Source: Micromonospora sp. MA102
GTDB lineage: Bacteria; Actinomycetota; Actinomycetes; Mycobacteriales; Micromonosporaceae
Direction of reading: 5' to 3'
Assembly: GCF_025460765.1 (NCBI RefSeq)
Contig: NZ_JAMWEG010000003.1
Coordinates: forward strand, 1 to 64,000
DNA length: 64,000 nucleotides
In this document: piece after piece, positions 1 through 8,614 of the stretch
Layout: each line of letters opens with the position of its first letter
How positions within the stretch are numbered: the stretch's first letter is position 1
Notes under the pieces: model-generated
Seen by the model: only the letters and a program-made list of their open reading frames with translations
What the model was told of the DNA's origin: nothing
The model's database searches: none
Translations under genes and position numbers: made by a program

Positions 1-44
1 TCTGAACGAGCGAACAACCACGGTTGTTTTGACATGTTCATAGA

Positions 45-161
45 GTTACGGCGGTCATGGCGGAGGGGAAACGCCCGGTCACATTCCGAACCCGGAAGCT
101 AAGCCCTCCAGCGCCGATGGTACTGCACTCGGGAGGGTGTGGGAGAGTAGGACACCGCCGG
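45..161 (+). rRNA. rrf: 5S ribosomal RNA
   Basis: The stretch has the typical bacterial 5S pattern: a 5' end that pairs with the 3' end (GGCGGT at the start, ACCGCC at the end), the loop region CATTCCGAACCCGGAAGCTAAG, and the TGGGAGAGTAGGACACCGCC tail. It is the last gene of an rRNA operon whose 16S and 23S genes must lie upstream, outside the window. The ends are estimated from the terminal stem and may be off by a few bases. Confidence 0.95.
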
Positions 162-170
162 ACAATCTTC

Positions 171-204
171 CAGTCAGGGCCACCCTTCGGGGTGGCCCTG
201 ACTG
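171..204 (+). terminator. rRNA operon terminator
   Basis: A perfect 15-bp stem (CAGTCAGGGCCACCC and its complement) closes a TTCG tetraloop ten bases after the 5S rRNA. This is the expected intrinsic terminator of the rRNA operon. No long T run follows, which is normal in high-GC actinobacteria. Confidence 0.9.
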
Positions 205-413
205 CGTTTGTGGCGCGCTTCCGTGAATCGCCCCGGGCACGCCGCCGCGTCTCGTACCGTCGGTGCGGGAACCGCCCGCGCCTGCCCCGGCAGGCGGGCG
301 GAAAACGTGACGTGGTGTACCCGCCGTTCCGTGATCGGGGCGGACCGGTGGGGGTACCTGCTGATGGTTCGGCCGGAACTGACCGCCAGGCGCTGGCGGA
401 GGCAGGAGTGGTC

Positions 414-1040
414 ATGAAGATCGGAATCATCGGGTCGGGGCACATCGGAGGCACCCTCACCCGGCGGCTGCGGACGCTGGGCCACGACGTCACGGTGGCG
501 AACTCGCGCGGGCCGCAGAGCCTGGCCGACCTCGCCGCGGAGACCGGTGCCACGGCCGGCACCCTGGAGGAGGCCGTCCAGGGCGCCGAGCTGGTCGTCA
601 TCGCCATCCCGCTCCGGGCCGTGCCGGAGCTGCCGGCGGCGCTCTTCGACGGCAAGCTCGTCGTCGACGCGGACAACTACTACCCCGAGCGGGACGGCGA
701 CATCCCCGAGCTGCTCGACCGCAGCCTCAGCTCCAGCCGCTGGACCGCCGACCATCTCAAGGGCGCCCGGGTGGTGAAGGTCTTCAACAACATCCAGGCC
801 GCGTACCTGATGGACCGCGGGCAGCCGGCGGGCACGCAGGACCGCATCGGGCTGCCGGTGGCCGCGGACGACGCCGACGCCAAGCGGCTGGTCATGGAAC
901 TCGTGGACGAGCTGGGCTTCGACCCGGTGGACGCCGGCACGCTCGACGAGAGCTGGCGGCAGCAGCCCGGCACCCCGGTCTACGGCACCGACCGCGACGC
1001 GGACGGCGTACGGCAGGGGTTGGCCGCGGCGCGGCCCTGA
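414..1040 (+). CDS. NADP-dependent F420-type oxidoreductase, NAD(P)-binding
   Basis: This 208-residue protein opens with KIGIIGSGHIGGTL, a Rossmann dinucleotide-binding loop, followed at about residue 30 by NSRGPQS, the NADP phosphate-binding pattern of the F420-dependent NADP reductase family. The middle (VVKVFNNIQA) and the C-terminal half match the same fold. Family members shuttle hydride between F420 or another partner and NADP in the cytosol; many actinobacterial paralogues have unknown substrates. The ATG at 414 was chosen because it begins directly at the Rossmann strand; the open frame continues upstream but that part is not protein-like. The gene is monocistronic and ends before a shared terminator facing the VanW gene. 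The specific substrate is not known. Confidence 0.85.
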   Translation: MKIGIIGSGHIGGTLTRRLRTLGHDVTVANSRGPQSLADLAAETGATAGTLEEAVQGAELVVIAIPLRAVPELPAALFDGKLVVDADNYYPERDGDIPELLDRSLSSSRWTADHLKGARVVKVFNNIQAAYLMDRGQPAGTQDRIGLPVAADDADAKRLVMELVDELGFDPVDAGTLDESWRQQPGTPVYGTDRDADGVRQGLAAARP

Positions 1041-1058
1041 GCGGGCGTACGACAGGGG

Positions 1059-1092
1059 AAAGCCCCGCCGGCGATGTGGCCAGCGGGGCTTT
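1059..1092. terminator. bidirectional intrinsic terminator
   Basis: AAAGCCCCGC and GCGGGGCTTT form a 10-bp stem between the converging oxidoreductase and VanW genes. The A-rich 5' arm and T-rich 3' arm allow it to work on both strands. Confidence 0.85.
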
Positions 1093-1115
1093 GCCGTGCG
1101 TGCGTCAGGCGTGCG

Positions 1116-2930
1116 TCAGGCGGGCGGCTTGGCGCAGATGAAACGCGGCTCGGGGTCGTAGCGCCAGCTGAACTTCTCCCGCTTCACGACCTTGCCGTCC
1201 TTCTTGATCACCCGGTAGGCGTCCTGGGCGAAGCCCACGCTGCCGGCGGCGGAGATGCAGTCCGGGCCCGGATCCAGGTAGACCGTCCTGGGCTGGGTGA
1301 TGTTGCGACGGGACCCGTACTCCGTCTTGACGCTGTCGTAGATCTTGGTGCTCCACATCGACACGGTGATCGTGCTGGCCGTGTAGGAGGTGTCGATCAG
1401 GACGCCGTACGGGGTGTTGTTGCGGAACTTGAAGTCCAGCTGGGGCCAGTAGATGGTCGACTCGATGACCGCGGGGTAGCGGCTGAAGTAGAACGAGTGC
1501 GGCTTGTGCTCGACGTCCTCCAGCCCGGCGTAGTAGCTGGCGTTGAAGAGCGTCGTGGTGAACTGCGAGACACCGCCACCCACACCCGGCACGAGCTTGC
1601 CGCCGACGATCGTCGGCGCGTCCTTGTAGCCCTGGTCGTAGCCGCGCTCGCCGGTGTGGCCGTTGAGCGAGAAGGTCTCCCCCGGCCGCACGATGGTGCC
1701 GTCCACGTCCTTTGCGGCCTGGACGATGTTCTGGCTGCGCGGCGAGGAGAGGCCACCGGGGAACCGGGTGGTGAAGGTGGAGACCCGCTCCTTGATGCCC
1801 AGCTCGGCGAGCTTGGCCTCGGTCAGCTCGGGCTCGGCCGGCTTCAGCGCCGCGGTCACCGTGCGGCCGTCCGCCTTGGGCAGCACGGCGAGCAGGTCCC
1901 GGCCGAGCGCTGCCGCGTCGACCTGCCGGCCGGCCCGGCCGGGCACCACCTTCGGCTTGCCGCCGCTGATGGTCAGCCCCGCGTCCCTGGGCGCGACCTC
2001 CAGCTTCGCCAGCCCGTCGCCGAGCGCGGCCCGCAGCCGCTTCACGTCGACGCGAGCGGTGAGCTTGCCCGTGTCGTCGGCGGCGAAGCGCAGCCCCCGG
2101 GCGATGGCGGTGGGCGGGATGGTGACCTTGCCGCCGTCGGTGGACAGCGTGACGGGCGCGGCGACGGCCGGACGGGCCAGCTCGGCGAGGAACCGGTCGA
2201 CCTCCTCCCGGGTGGTGGCCGGCCACTTCTCCACCAGCGGCACGGTCACCGGATCCCCGGCCAGCCAGCCGGCGGTCACGACGCGGGCCGCGCCGGCCGC
2301 GTCGACGGTCAGCGCCGGCTTCGGGTAGACCGGCTTGGGGGTGGTGCCGGTGAAGATGATGGCGGGCATCGTCATCTCGCGGCCCTGGTCGCCCATGGCC
2401 GTGCGGAGCGCGGCCTCCAGGCGGGCGGTGTCGACGGTCACCACCGGCTCGACCGTGCGGGAGCCGACGAGGCGGCTCACCGGGTGCGCCTCGGCGGCGG
2501 CGGCCGCCGCCACGGTGGCGTCCACGTCGATGGCGAGCCCCACGTCGGCCGGCTTCAGCTCGGCCTTCTTCTCTCCGACGGTGACGGCGATCGGGGCGTT
2601 GAGCGTCGCGTCCCGGCGGGCCAGCTCGGCGTGGAGCGCCCGGGCCGCCTCGGCCCGGCTCCGACCGCCCAGCTCGGTGCCGAGGACCGTGGTGCCCCGG
2701 GGCACGTCGCCGGCGTACGCGTAGGTGCCGAGACCGGTGCCGGCGGCCAGCACGGCGGCGACGATCCCGCCGGCGAGCAGCATCCGCCGCCGGGACCGCC
2801 CCGACTTCCCGGGCCCGCCCGCGGCGGGTGCGGCGACCGGTTCCGGCTCGACGTCCGGCCAGCTCACCGCGGTCACCTTCACGGTGGGCCGGTCGTCGGC
2901 GGAAGGCACTTTTTCGCCGTACAGCGTCAC
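1116..2930 (-). CDS. VanW family cell-wall protein, membrane anchored
   Basis: This is a 604-residue protein read from a GTG at 2930, which has GAGG about six bases upstream; the frame stays open upstream but has no better start. Residues 1-48 are cytoplasmic and end in RSRRR. A single membrane helix spans about 50-72. A long extracytoplasmic part follows with two repeats of the peptidoglycan-binding type seen in YoaR-like proteins. The VanW domain lies at about 385-520 and carries the conserved GETFSLN, GGGVSQ and HSFYFSRYP blocks. VanW proteins accompany glycopeptide resistance genes in some bacteria but are widespread in actinobacteria as envelope proteins of unknown biochemical function. 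No van genes are nearby, so a role in resistance is not implied. Confidence 0.9.
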   Translation of the reverse strand: MTLYGEKVPSADDRPTVKVTAVSWPDVEPEPVAAPAAGGPGKSGRSRRRMLLAGGIVAAVLAAGTGLGTYAYAGDVPRGTTVLGTELGGRSRAEAARALHAELARRDATLNAPIAVTVGEKKAELKPADVGLAIDVDATVAAAAAAEAHPVSRLVGSRTVEPVVTVDTARLEAALRTAMGDQGREMTMPAIIFTGTTPKPVYPKPALTVDAAGAARVVTAGWLAGDPVTVPLVEKWPATTREEVDRFLAELARPAVAAPVTLSTDGGKVTIPPTAIARGLRFAADDTGKLTARVDVKRLRAALGDGLAKLEVAPRDAGLTISGGKPKVVPGRAGRQVDAAALGRDLLAVLPKADGRTVTAALKPAEPELTEAKLAELGIKERVSTFTTRFPGGLSSPRSQNIVQAAKDVDGTIVRPGETFSLNGHTGERGYDQGYKDAPTIVGGKLVPGVGGGVSQFTTTLFNASYYAGLEDVEHKPHSFYFSRYPAVIESTIYWPQLDFKFRNNTPYGVLIDTSYTASTITVSMWSTKIYDSVKTEYGSRRNITQPRTVYLDPGPDCISAAGSVGFAQDAYRVIKKDGKVVKREKFSWRYDPEPRFICAKPPA

Positions 2931-3123
2931 AGCAACCTCGATCGGAAGTACCACGCGGGGACCGCTTCCCCCGCGGGAGACACCTACGGTAACCAACGCC
3001 CGAGCCGGCCGGGAGTCTCCGCCCCGGGGGTCGTCGGGGCCACCGCGCCCGCCGTACCCCGGTGTCGCCGTCGTCACCCCCGGCGGGCCTCCGCGCCGGT
3101 CCGGATCGTGGGACGGTGGCCGG

Positions 3124-4047
3124 GTGCGGACGGATGAGCGGACCCAGGCGTACGGCGGTGGCTGGCTGGACCGGGCGGGGGCGCTCCGCGCCGACCCGGG
3201 GTGGGTCGCCGCCCGCCTGAGCGACCCGGAGACCGAGTTGCTGCCGCTGTGGCGGGACCGGTGCCTGGTCTCGGCCGACCGGGTGCCGGTGCGCCGTTCC
3301 GCGGCCGGGGCGGCCGGGCTGGGCGCCGCCGCCGGCGAGACGGTCTTCCTCGGGCTGGACGCCGGCCGGGCGGTGTTCGCCGTGGACCTGTCCGGCCTGG
3401 GCGAGGCCGAGGCGTGCGAGCTGGCCGGTGCGGCCGAGGCGGTGGACGTGCGGGCGCTGGTGGGCGGGCTCGGGCCGGCCGAGGCGGCCGTTCAGGCGTA
3501 CGCCAAGGGGTTGCTGCACTGGCACCGGGGTCAGCGGTTCTGCGGCGGCTGCGGGGCGGCCACGGTGGCGGGCCACGGCGGGCACACCCGGTCCTGCACC
3601 GGCCCCGGTTGCGGCCGGCTGCACTTCCCCCGGATCGAACCGGCGGTCATCGTGCTGGTCGAGGCGCCCGGTGAGCCGGAGCGCTGCCTGCTGGCCCGGC
3701 ACCGCGGTGCGGCGGAGGACTCCTGGTCGACCCTGGCGGGCTTCGTGGAGGTCGGCGAGAGCCTGGAGGACGCGGTCCGCCGGGAGCTGGCCGAGGAGGC
3801 GGGCGTGGCAGTGGTCGATGTGGCGTACCAGGGTTCGCAGGCCTGGCCGTTCCCGGCCGGGCTGATGGTGGGCTTCCGCGCGACGGCCGCCTCCACGGAG
3901 GTGCGGGTGGACGGCGATGAGCTGGTGGATGCCCGCTGGTTCACGCGGGCGGAGCTGCGGGAGCGGGTGGCGGCGGGGCGCCCGCTGGGTCGGATCGACT
4001 CGATCGACCATCATCTGCTCGGATCCTGGTTGGACGGCCGGAGCTGA
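3124..4047 (+). CDS. nudC: NAD(+) diphosphatase (NUDIX hydrolase)
   Basis: The 307-residue product has the NudC layout: an N-terminal NUDIX-like domain, a four-cysteine zinc ribbon at about residues 140-165 (FCGGCG then CTGPGCGRLHFPR), and a catalytic NUDIX domain whose box reads GFVEVGESLEDAVRRELAEEAG. The downstream SQAWPFPAGLMVGF segment is the SQPWPFPxS signature that marks NADH/NAD pyrophosphatases, with A in place of the usual S. The enzyme splits NAD(H) into NMN(H) and AMP; E. coli NudC also removes NAD caps from RNA. The GTG at 3124 was chosen because the protein-like sequence begins there. It is divergent from the VanW gene and not visibly part of an operon. Confidence 0.9.
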   Translation: MRTDERTQAYGGGWLDRAGALRADPGWVAARLSDPETELLPLWRDRCLVSADRVPVRRSAAGAAGLGAAAGETVFLGLDAGRAVFAVDLSGLGEAEACELAGAAEAVDVRALVGGLGPAEAAVQAYAKGLLHWHRGQRFCGGCGAATVAGHGGHTRSCTGPGCGRLHFPRIEPAVIVLVEAPGEPERCLLARHRGAAEDSWSTLAGFVEVGESLEDAVRRELAEEAGVAVVDVAYQGSQAWPFPAGLMVGFRATAASTEVRVDGDELVDARWFTRAELRERVAAGRPLGRIDSIDHHLLGSWLDGRS

Positions 4048-4435
4048 CGGCCCGCCATCCGGCCAGCCGGGCCGGCCGGACGGGTGAACGGGACATCACC
4101 CTCAGCGGTCTGTCAGCGGCCCGTTACCGAACTGTGACGTATGCCCGTGACGGCTACCACAGGTGAAACGTCTCTGTCTTCCTGTCGTAATAGAGCCGTT
4201 TTGCCCCGAGCCGCTTGCTGTCGGGATGTTAACCGTTGGTAACCGTGAGAGATCTTGATACCACGACTGTGTTACCCGCCAGTAGCAAGGGACTTGTGAG
4301 GTCTGTCGCTTCGCGAGAGCATCCAATCCGCGTACCGCGCAGTCCGTCGGCACAACGGACCCGCGCCGCCCCGCAGCTTTCCCCGTCCCGCGTCGCGTCC
4401 TGCGCCGGTGACGCACCCCCGTCGAGGAGGACCTT
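4048..4435 (+). promoter_or_regulatory. Regulatory region upstream of the DUF6230 gene
   Basis: There is no convincing gene in these 388 bases. The GC content is clearly lower than in the flanking genes around 4130-4290, as expected for a promoter region. A tandem repeat, TTAACCGT at 4229 and GTAACCGT at 4239, forms an imperfect dyad (GTTAACC-GTT-GGTAACC) that could be an operator. A long untranslated leader of up to 150 bases precedes the GTG start. No exact -10 and -35 pair can be fixed by eye. Confidence 0.4.
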
Positions 4436-5050
4436 GTGAGTGAATCGGAGAACCGCCAGATGAGTGGTGGCACCCGCTGGCGTCGTTTCGCCGCCGTGAT
4501 GGTGCCCGCCACCGTCGTGGCCGGCGGCATCGTGCTGGGCATGGCGAACGGCGCCATCGCGGCCTCGTTCGCGGTCTCGGGCTCGACCTTCAAGGTCGGC
4601 GCCTCGAAGCTGGAGGGCAACGGCTTCAAGCAGTACGGCGGCCTGGTGAAGGAGAGCGACGGCACCCAGCACCCGGTGGCCGTCTCCGAGATCGCCGACG
4701 CCAAGCTCTACGACCTCTGCCAGTCGGTCAACGCCAGCCTTCCGGGCATCCCGATCGTGCTGACCATCAACGCCGGTGGTGGCGGCAAGCCGGCGACCGC
4801 CACCGACCTGCTGATCGACATGGACTCGCTCGAGGGCGACGCCACGTTCGAGAAGATCAAGATCGGCCGCGACGCGGGCGACATGAACCCGGCGCAGCCC
4901 GTCCTGCCCAAGTCCTTCGGCCAGAGCGCGGACAAGGTGACCATCACCGACCTGGAGCAGGTGGCGCGGTCCACCAGCGCCGGCGTCTTCACCCTCAACG
5001 GCCTGAAGCTGAAGGTCAACGTGGGCGCGGACGCCAAGGAATGCTTCTGA
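4436..5050 (+). CDS. DUF6230 family secreted/membrane-anchored protein
   Basis: This 204-residue protein has a basic N-terminus (TRWRRF) and one hydrophobic helix at about residues 20-42, so it is either membrane anchored or exported. The rest is a compact beta-rich extracytoplasmic domain with two cysteines, near 94 and 203, that could pair. The GTG at 4436 has an excellent ribosome binding site (GAGGAGG, seven bases away). I recognise the family as DUF6230, which in actinomycetes is regularly encoded just upstream of a DUF6114 membrane protein, as here. Its function is unknown. The pair probably forms an envelope complex, which is an inference from the fixed gene order. Confidence 0.85.
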   Translation: MSESENRQMSGGTRWRRFAAVMVPATVVAGGIVLGMANGAIAASFAVSGSTFKVGASKLEGNGFKQYGGLVKESDGTQHPVAVSEIADAKLYDLCQSVNASLPGIPIVLTINAGGGGKPATATDLLIDMDSLEGDATFEKIKIGRDAGDMNPAQPVLPKSFGQSADKVTITDLEQVARSTSAGVFTLNGLKLKVNVGADAKECF

Positions 5051-5058
5051 TCTGATGT

Positions 5059-5092
5059 CGAGGCCCGCGGAGGGCGCCCTCCGCGGGCCTCG
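5059..5092 (+). terminator. Hairpin between the DUF6230 and DUF6114 genes
   Basis: CGAGGCCCGCGGAGGGC is followed immediately by its exact reverse complement, giving a perfect 34-bp palindrome and then TTCTTGT. It sits nine bases after the DUF6230 stop codon and 38 bases before the DUF6114 start. It probably ends most transcripts after the first gene or protects their 3' end. Confidence 0.75.
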
Positions 5093-5130
5093 TTCTTGTC
5101 TCACGCCGTCAGCACCGCCAGGAGGAGTAC

Positions 5131-6714
5131 GTGACAACCGCCGAGACGCAGCAGGCCGAGCCCGGTCGGGTCGGCCAGGCGTGGCGTAACTTCCGCCGGT
5201 GGCGGCGGACGCGGCCGTTCTGGGGCGGGCTCTTCACCGCGCTGGCCGGCCTCGAGATCTTCGGCACCACGCAGATGAGCCTCCACGGACTCACCTTCCA
5301 GATGGGGCCCACCGGCTTCCTGTCCTGGCTGATCCCGGTCATCCTCTTCACCTGCGGCATGCTGCTCTGGTTCAGCCCGCAGCAGCGCATGTTCTACGCG
5401 GTGGTCGCCGCGGTCACCGCGCTCTACTCGATGATCGGCGTGAACCTCGGCGGTTTCTTCATCGGCCTGCTGCTCGGCATGGTCGGTAGCGCCCTCGGCT
5501 TCGCCTGGGTGCCGCAGAAGCAGCCGGCCGCCGAGCCCGCCGAGCCCGCCGAGCCGGTGGAGCCGGTGGAGGAGGAGGACGAGGCGAGCGGGGAGCCGGA
5601 GCCGGCCCTCGTCGACGAGCTGCTGCCCCGGCAGCGCGAGGACGAGACGACCGGGGTCCTGACCGACACCCTGCCCGAGCCGCGTAACCCGCTGCGCGAG
5701 GCCGCTCCGGCGGACCCGCCCGGCGCCACCGACAGCACCCAGGTACTGCCGGCCGTCGGACCGGACACGCCGTCCGGCGGCGGGCACCGGGACCCCAGGG
5801 CGTACGCGATCCTGTTCGTCGTCGCCACCGTCTCGGCGGCCGGCCTGCTCGCGATCCGCGGTCAGGAACCGGCAGTCGCGGCACCGGCCGCCTGCCCGAC
5901 GGCCACCGCACCGGCCCCGCGCCCGAGCGCGTCGGCGTCGGCCTCGGCGTCGGCGTCCGCCTCGGCCAGCCCGAGCACCGCGCCGGCCGAGGAGCAGAAG
6001 GACTCGGACGGCAACCTGCTGACCAACATCGTCGACGGCATCACCGACCTGTTCACCGGGGGCGACGACCCCGAGCCGTCGCCCAGCCCGAGCACCTCGA
6101 CCGCCCCGGCAGCGGCCGCCGCCCCGGCGGCCACCGCGACCGGCACCGCCACGCCGAAGCCGAGCGGCAGCGCCACGACGAAGCCGTCCTCCCCGGCGAA
6201 GCCGGACGCCGACTGCGACAGCCCGGCGCCCACCAAACCGAAGCCGGTCGAGGAGGGCAAGCCGCTGCCGAAGCTGGCCGCGGACCCGGACCAGCCCATG
6301 GTCGCGGACCCGCCGTCCAAGCTCACCGGCTCCAAGGTGACCATGACCGGCCTGCGGTTCGAGGGGATCGTCGAGCTGCCCACCCGGGACGGCACGCTCA
6401 AGTGCCTGAAGTTCACGATGGACAAGGCCGTGACGGAGGACTTCACCCTCCTGGCGACCGGCCCGGCCGGCAAGAAGCAGCGGTACGTCACGGACCGGCT
6501 CACCGTCGAGGGCGACGTCGCCTTCTACGCCACCCGCTTCGTCGGGCGGCTGCTCGGCATCAAGATCACGCTCACCCCCGACCTGCCGTTCCCCGACGGC
6601 CTTCCCGTCACCTCGCCGATCCCGATCAGCTTCACCGACCCGGTGATCGACCTGGCCTACGAGAACTCCAGGTCGCTCACCGCCCGGCCGGTGCTCAAGC
6701 TCGACCTGGCCTGA
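5131..6714 (+). CDS. DUF6114 membrane protein with long extracytoplasmic tail
   Basis: The 527-residue product starts at a GTG with AGGAGG nine bases upstream. Residues 20-45 begin with a strongly basic segment (FRRWRRTR), and four closely spaced membrane helices occupy about 28-125, which is the DUF6114 core. An acidic linker follows (about 130-200), then a fifth helix (about 225-245), a Ser/Ala/Pro-rich low-complexity spacer (about 250-390), and a C-terminal beta-rich domain (about 395-527) that resembles the fold region of DUF6230. The product is therefore likely a membrane protein with an outside domain that could meet the DUF6230 partner. The biochemical role is unknown. It is the second gene of a two-gene unit. 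Confidence 0.85.
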   Translation: MTTAETQQAEPGRVGQAWRNFRRWRRTRPFWGGLFTALAGLEIFGTTQMSLHGLTFQMGPTGFLSWLIPVILFTCGMLLWFSPQQRMFYAVVAAVTALYSMIGVNLGGFFIGLLLGMVGSALGFAWVPQKQPAAEPAEPAEPVEPVEEEDEASGEPEPALVDELLPRQREDETTGVLTDTLPEPRNPLREAAPADPPGATDSTQVLPAVGPDTPSGGGHRDPRAYAILFVVATVSAAGLLAIRGQEPAVAAPAACPTATAPAPRPSASASASASASASASPSTAPAEEQKDSDGNLLTNIVDGITDLFTGGDDPEPSPSPSTSTAPAAAAAPAATATGTATPKPSGSATTKPSSPAKPDADCDSPAPTKPKPVEEGKPLPKLAADPDQPMVADPPSKLTGSKVTMTGLRFEGIVELPTRDGTLKCLKFTMDKAVTEDFTLLATGPAGKKQRYVTDRLTVEGDVAFYATRFVGRLLGIKITLTPDLPFPDGLPVTSPIPISFTDPVIDLAYENSRSLTARPVLKLDLA

Positions 6715-6735
6715 GCCGGACGGCCCCAAGCGAAA

Positions 6736-6773
6736 CGGCCGGGAGCCGGAGGAACCCCTCCGACTCCCGGCCG
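6736..6773. terminator. bidirectional intrinsic terminator
   Basis: CGGCCGGGAG-CCGGAGG pairs with CCTCCG-ACTCCCGGCCG between the converging DUF6114 and DUF885 genes. The stem is about 16 bp with a small internal bulge. Confidence 0.8.
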
Positions 6774-6783
6774 TCGTCGTCGC

Positions 6784-8454
6784 TCAGAGCCGGGCCAGCG
6801 CCCGGCGCAGCGGGTCGAGCCCCAGCGAGCCCAGGTCGAGCGCCTGGCGGTGGAACTCCTTGAGGTCGAAGTCGGCGCCCTTGCGGGCCTTCGCGTCCTC
6901 CCGGGCCTGGAGCCAGATCCGCTCGCCCACCTTGTACGAGGGCGCCTGCCCCGGCCAGCCCAGGTAGCGGTTCAGCTCGAAGCGCAGGTTCTCGTCCGGC
7001 ACCCGGCAGTGCGCCCGCATGAACTCCCAGCCCAGCTCCGGCGTCCAGCGCTCGCCCGGGTGGAAGCCGAACGGGTTGTCGGCCGGGATCTCCAGCTCCA
7101 GGTGCATGCCGATGTCGACGATCACCCGGGCGGCCCGGAACGCCTGCCCGTCGAGCATGCCGAGCTTGTCGCCCGGGTCCTCCAGGTAGCCCAGCTCGTC
7201 CATCAGCCGCTCGGAGTAGAGCGCCCAACCCTCACCGTGCCCGGAGACCCAGCAGAGCAGCCGCTGCCAGCGGTTGAGCAGGTCGGCCCGGACGGCGGTC
7301 TGGGCGACCTGGAGGTGGTGGCCCGGCACGCCCTCGTGGTAGACCGTGGTCACCTCGCGCCAGGTGGAGAAGTCGGTGATGCCCTGCGGCACCGCCCACC
7401 ACATCCGCCCCGGGCGGGAGAAGTCCTCGCTCGGGCCGGTGTAGTAGATGGCGCCGTCGCTGGTGGGGGCGAGGCAGCACTCGATCCGGCGGACCTGCTC
7501 CGGGATGTCGAAGTGGGTGCCGTGCAGCTCGCTGATCGCCTTGTCGGCGAGCGCCTGCATCCAGTCCCGGAACGCCTCCTTGCCCTGGATGGTCCGGGCC
7601 GGGTCCGCGTCCAGCGCACGTACGGCGTCGTCGACGGTGGCGCCGGGACCCACGATGCGCGCGGCAACGGCGCGCATCTCACTCTCCAGGCGGGCCAGCT
7701 CGGCGAAACCCCAGGCGTACGTCTCGTCGAGGTCGACCCGGGCGCCGAGGAAGTACTGCGAGGCCAGCTCGTAGCGGTCCCGGCCGGCGGCCTGCTTCTG
7801 CCGGCCCCGCGGGGCCAACTCGGTGCGGAGGAACTGCCCGAACTCGGCCGTGGCGGCCGTCGCGGCGGCCGCGCCCTTGCGCAGCTCCGTGCCGAGCGCG
7901 CCCTCGGCGCCGAGCCGCTCGGCGAGGCCGTGGAAGAAGTTGTCGCCGTTCGGGTCGACCCAGATGTCGCACTGCTTGGCGACCTCGACGAGCTGCACCT
8001 GCGAGCTGACCTGGCCGGCCGCCGCGGCCTCGCGCAGCGTGCGCTTGTAGCCCTCCAGCGCGCCGGCGAAGCGGTTGAGCCGGGCGGCCACGTTCGCCTT
8101 GGCGTCGTCGCCCTCGGTCGGCATGAGGTCGAAGACCATCCGCAGGTCGTGCAGCCCGCTGGCGATCACGTTGACCTCGCTGCCGGTCTCGCCGGCCTCG
8201 TGGCGGGCGAGCTCCAGGCCGAGGCGCTCCTGCATCGCCTCCTTGGCGGTGCGCTCCGCCTCGGTGTCCGGCTCGGTCACGTCGAGGTCGGCCAGCGTGC
8301 GCCGGGTCAGGTCGGCGCGGGCCTCGTAGCCCTCCGGGGAGAGGTCGTCGAGCTGGTCGTCGTAGCCGGCGATGCCGACGTAGGTGGCTCCGGTCGGGCT
8401 CAGCGGAGCCCAGTCGGCCACGTAGCGGTTGGCGAGGTCATCGATTCGTCCCAC
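6784..8454 (-). CDS. DUF885 family protein, likely zinc metallopeptidase-like
   Basis: This is a 556-residue, soluble-looking protein starting at a GTG with AGGG a few bases upstream. At about residue 370 it carries VYHEGVPGHHLQ, the conserved HExxPGHH block that DUF885 proteins share with metallopeptidases; the histidines and glutamate are intact. The C-terminal half (GWALYSERLMDELGY, then a glutamate-rich helix) is the typical second metal-binding region. DUF885 proteins are predicted to be zinc-dependent carboxypeptidase-like enzymes, but the substrate is not known here. There is no signal peptide, so it probably acts in the cytosol. It converges on the DUF6114 gene and diverges from the EamA gene. 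Confidence 0.85.
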   Translation of the reverse strand: MGRIDDLANRYVADWAPLSPTGATYVGIAGYDDQLDDLSPEGYEARADLTRRTLADLDVTEPDTEAERTAKEAMQERLGLELARHEAGETGSEVNVIASGLHDLRMVFDLMPTEGDDAKANVAARLNRFAGALEGYKRTLREAAAAGQVSSQVQLVEVAKQCDIWVDPNGDNFFHGLAERLGAEGALGTELRKGAAAATAATAEFGQFLRTELAPRGRQKQAAGRDRYELASQYFLGARVDLDETYAWGFAELARLESEMRAVAARIVGPGATVDDAVRALDADPARTIQGKEAFRDWMQALADKAISELHGTHFDIPEQVRRIECCLAPTSDGAIYYTGPSEDFSRPGRMWWAVPQGITDFSTWREVTTVYHEGVPGHHLQVAQTAVRADLLNRWQRLLCWVSGHGEGWALYSERLMDELGYLEDPGDKLGMLDGQAFRAARVIVDIGMHLELEIPADNPFGFHPGERWTPELGWEFMRAHCRVPDENLRFELNRYLGWPGQAPSYKVGERIWLQAREDAKARKGADFDLKEFHRQALDLGSLGLDPLRRALARL

Positions 8455-8614
8455 CAGGCGACCCTACGTGACCGGGCCGCCCCGGTGTCGACGGTGTTTT
8501 GCCGTGTTCCGCCCCGAGTGGATCCAGGGCCGTTGAGCCGCTGTGGCGGTCGACACGGCGTCCGAATATCGCGGGACTTCGTCGTACCCCTCCGGCAGAG
8601 TGTCAGGGGTGACA

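Noticed and set aside
1105..4014. A 969-codon open frame on the minus strand crossing the VanW and NUDIX genes
   Set aside because: Its sequence is Arg/Pro/His-rich and it is antisense or out of frame with well-supported genes. Long shadow frames are normal at this GC content; the same applies to those at 5101-6729, 6850-8631, 28359-30260, 41752-44154 and 61238-63646.
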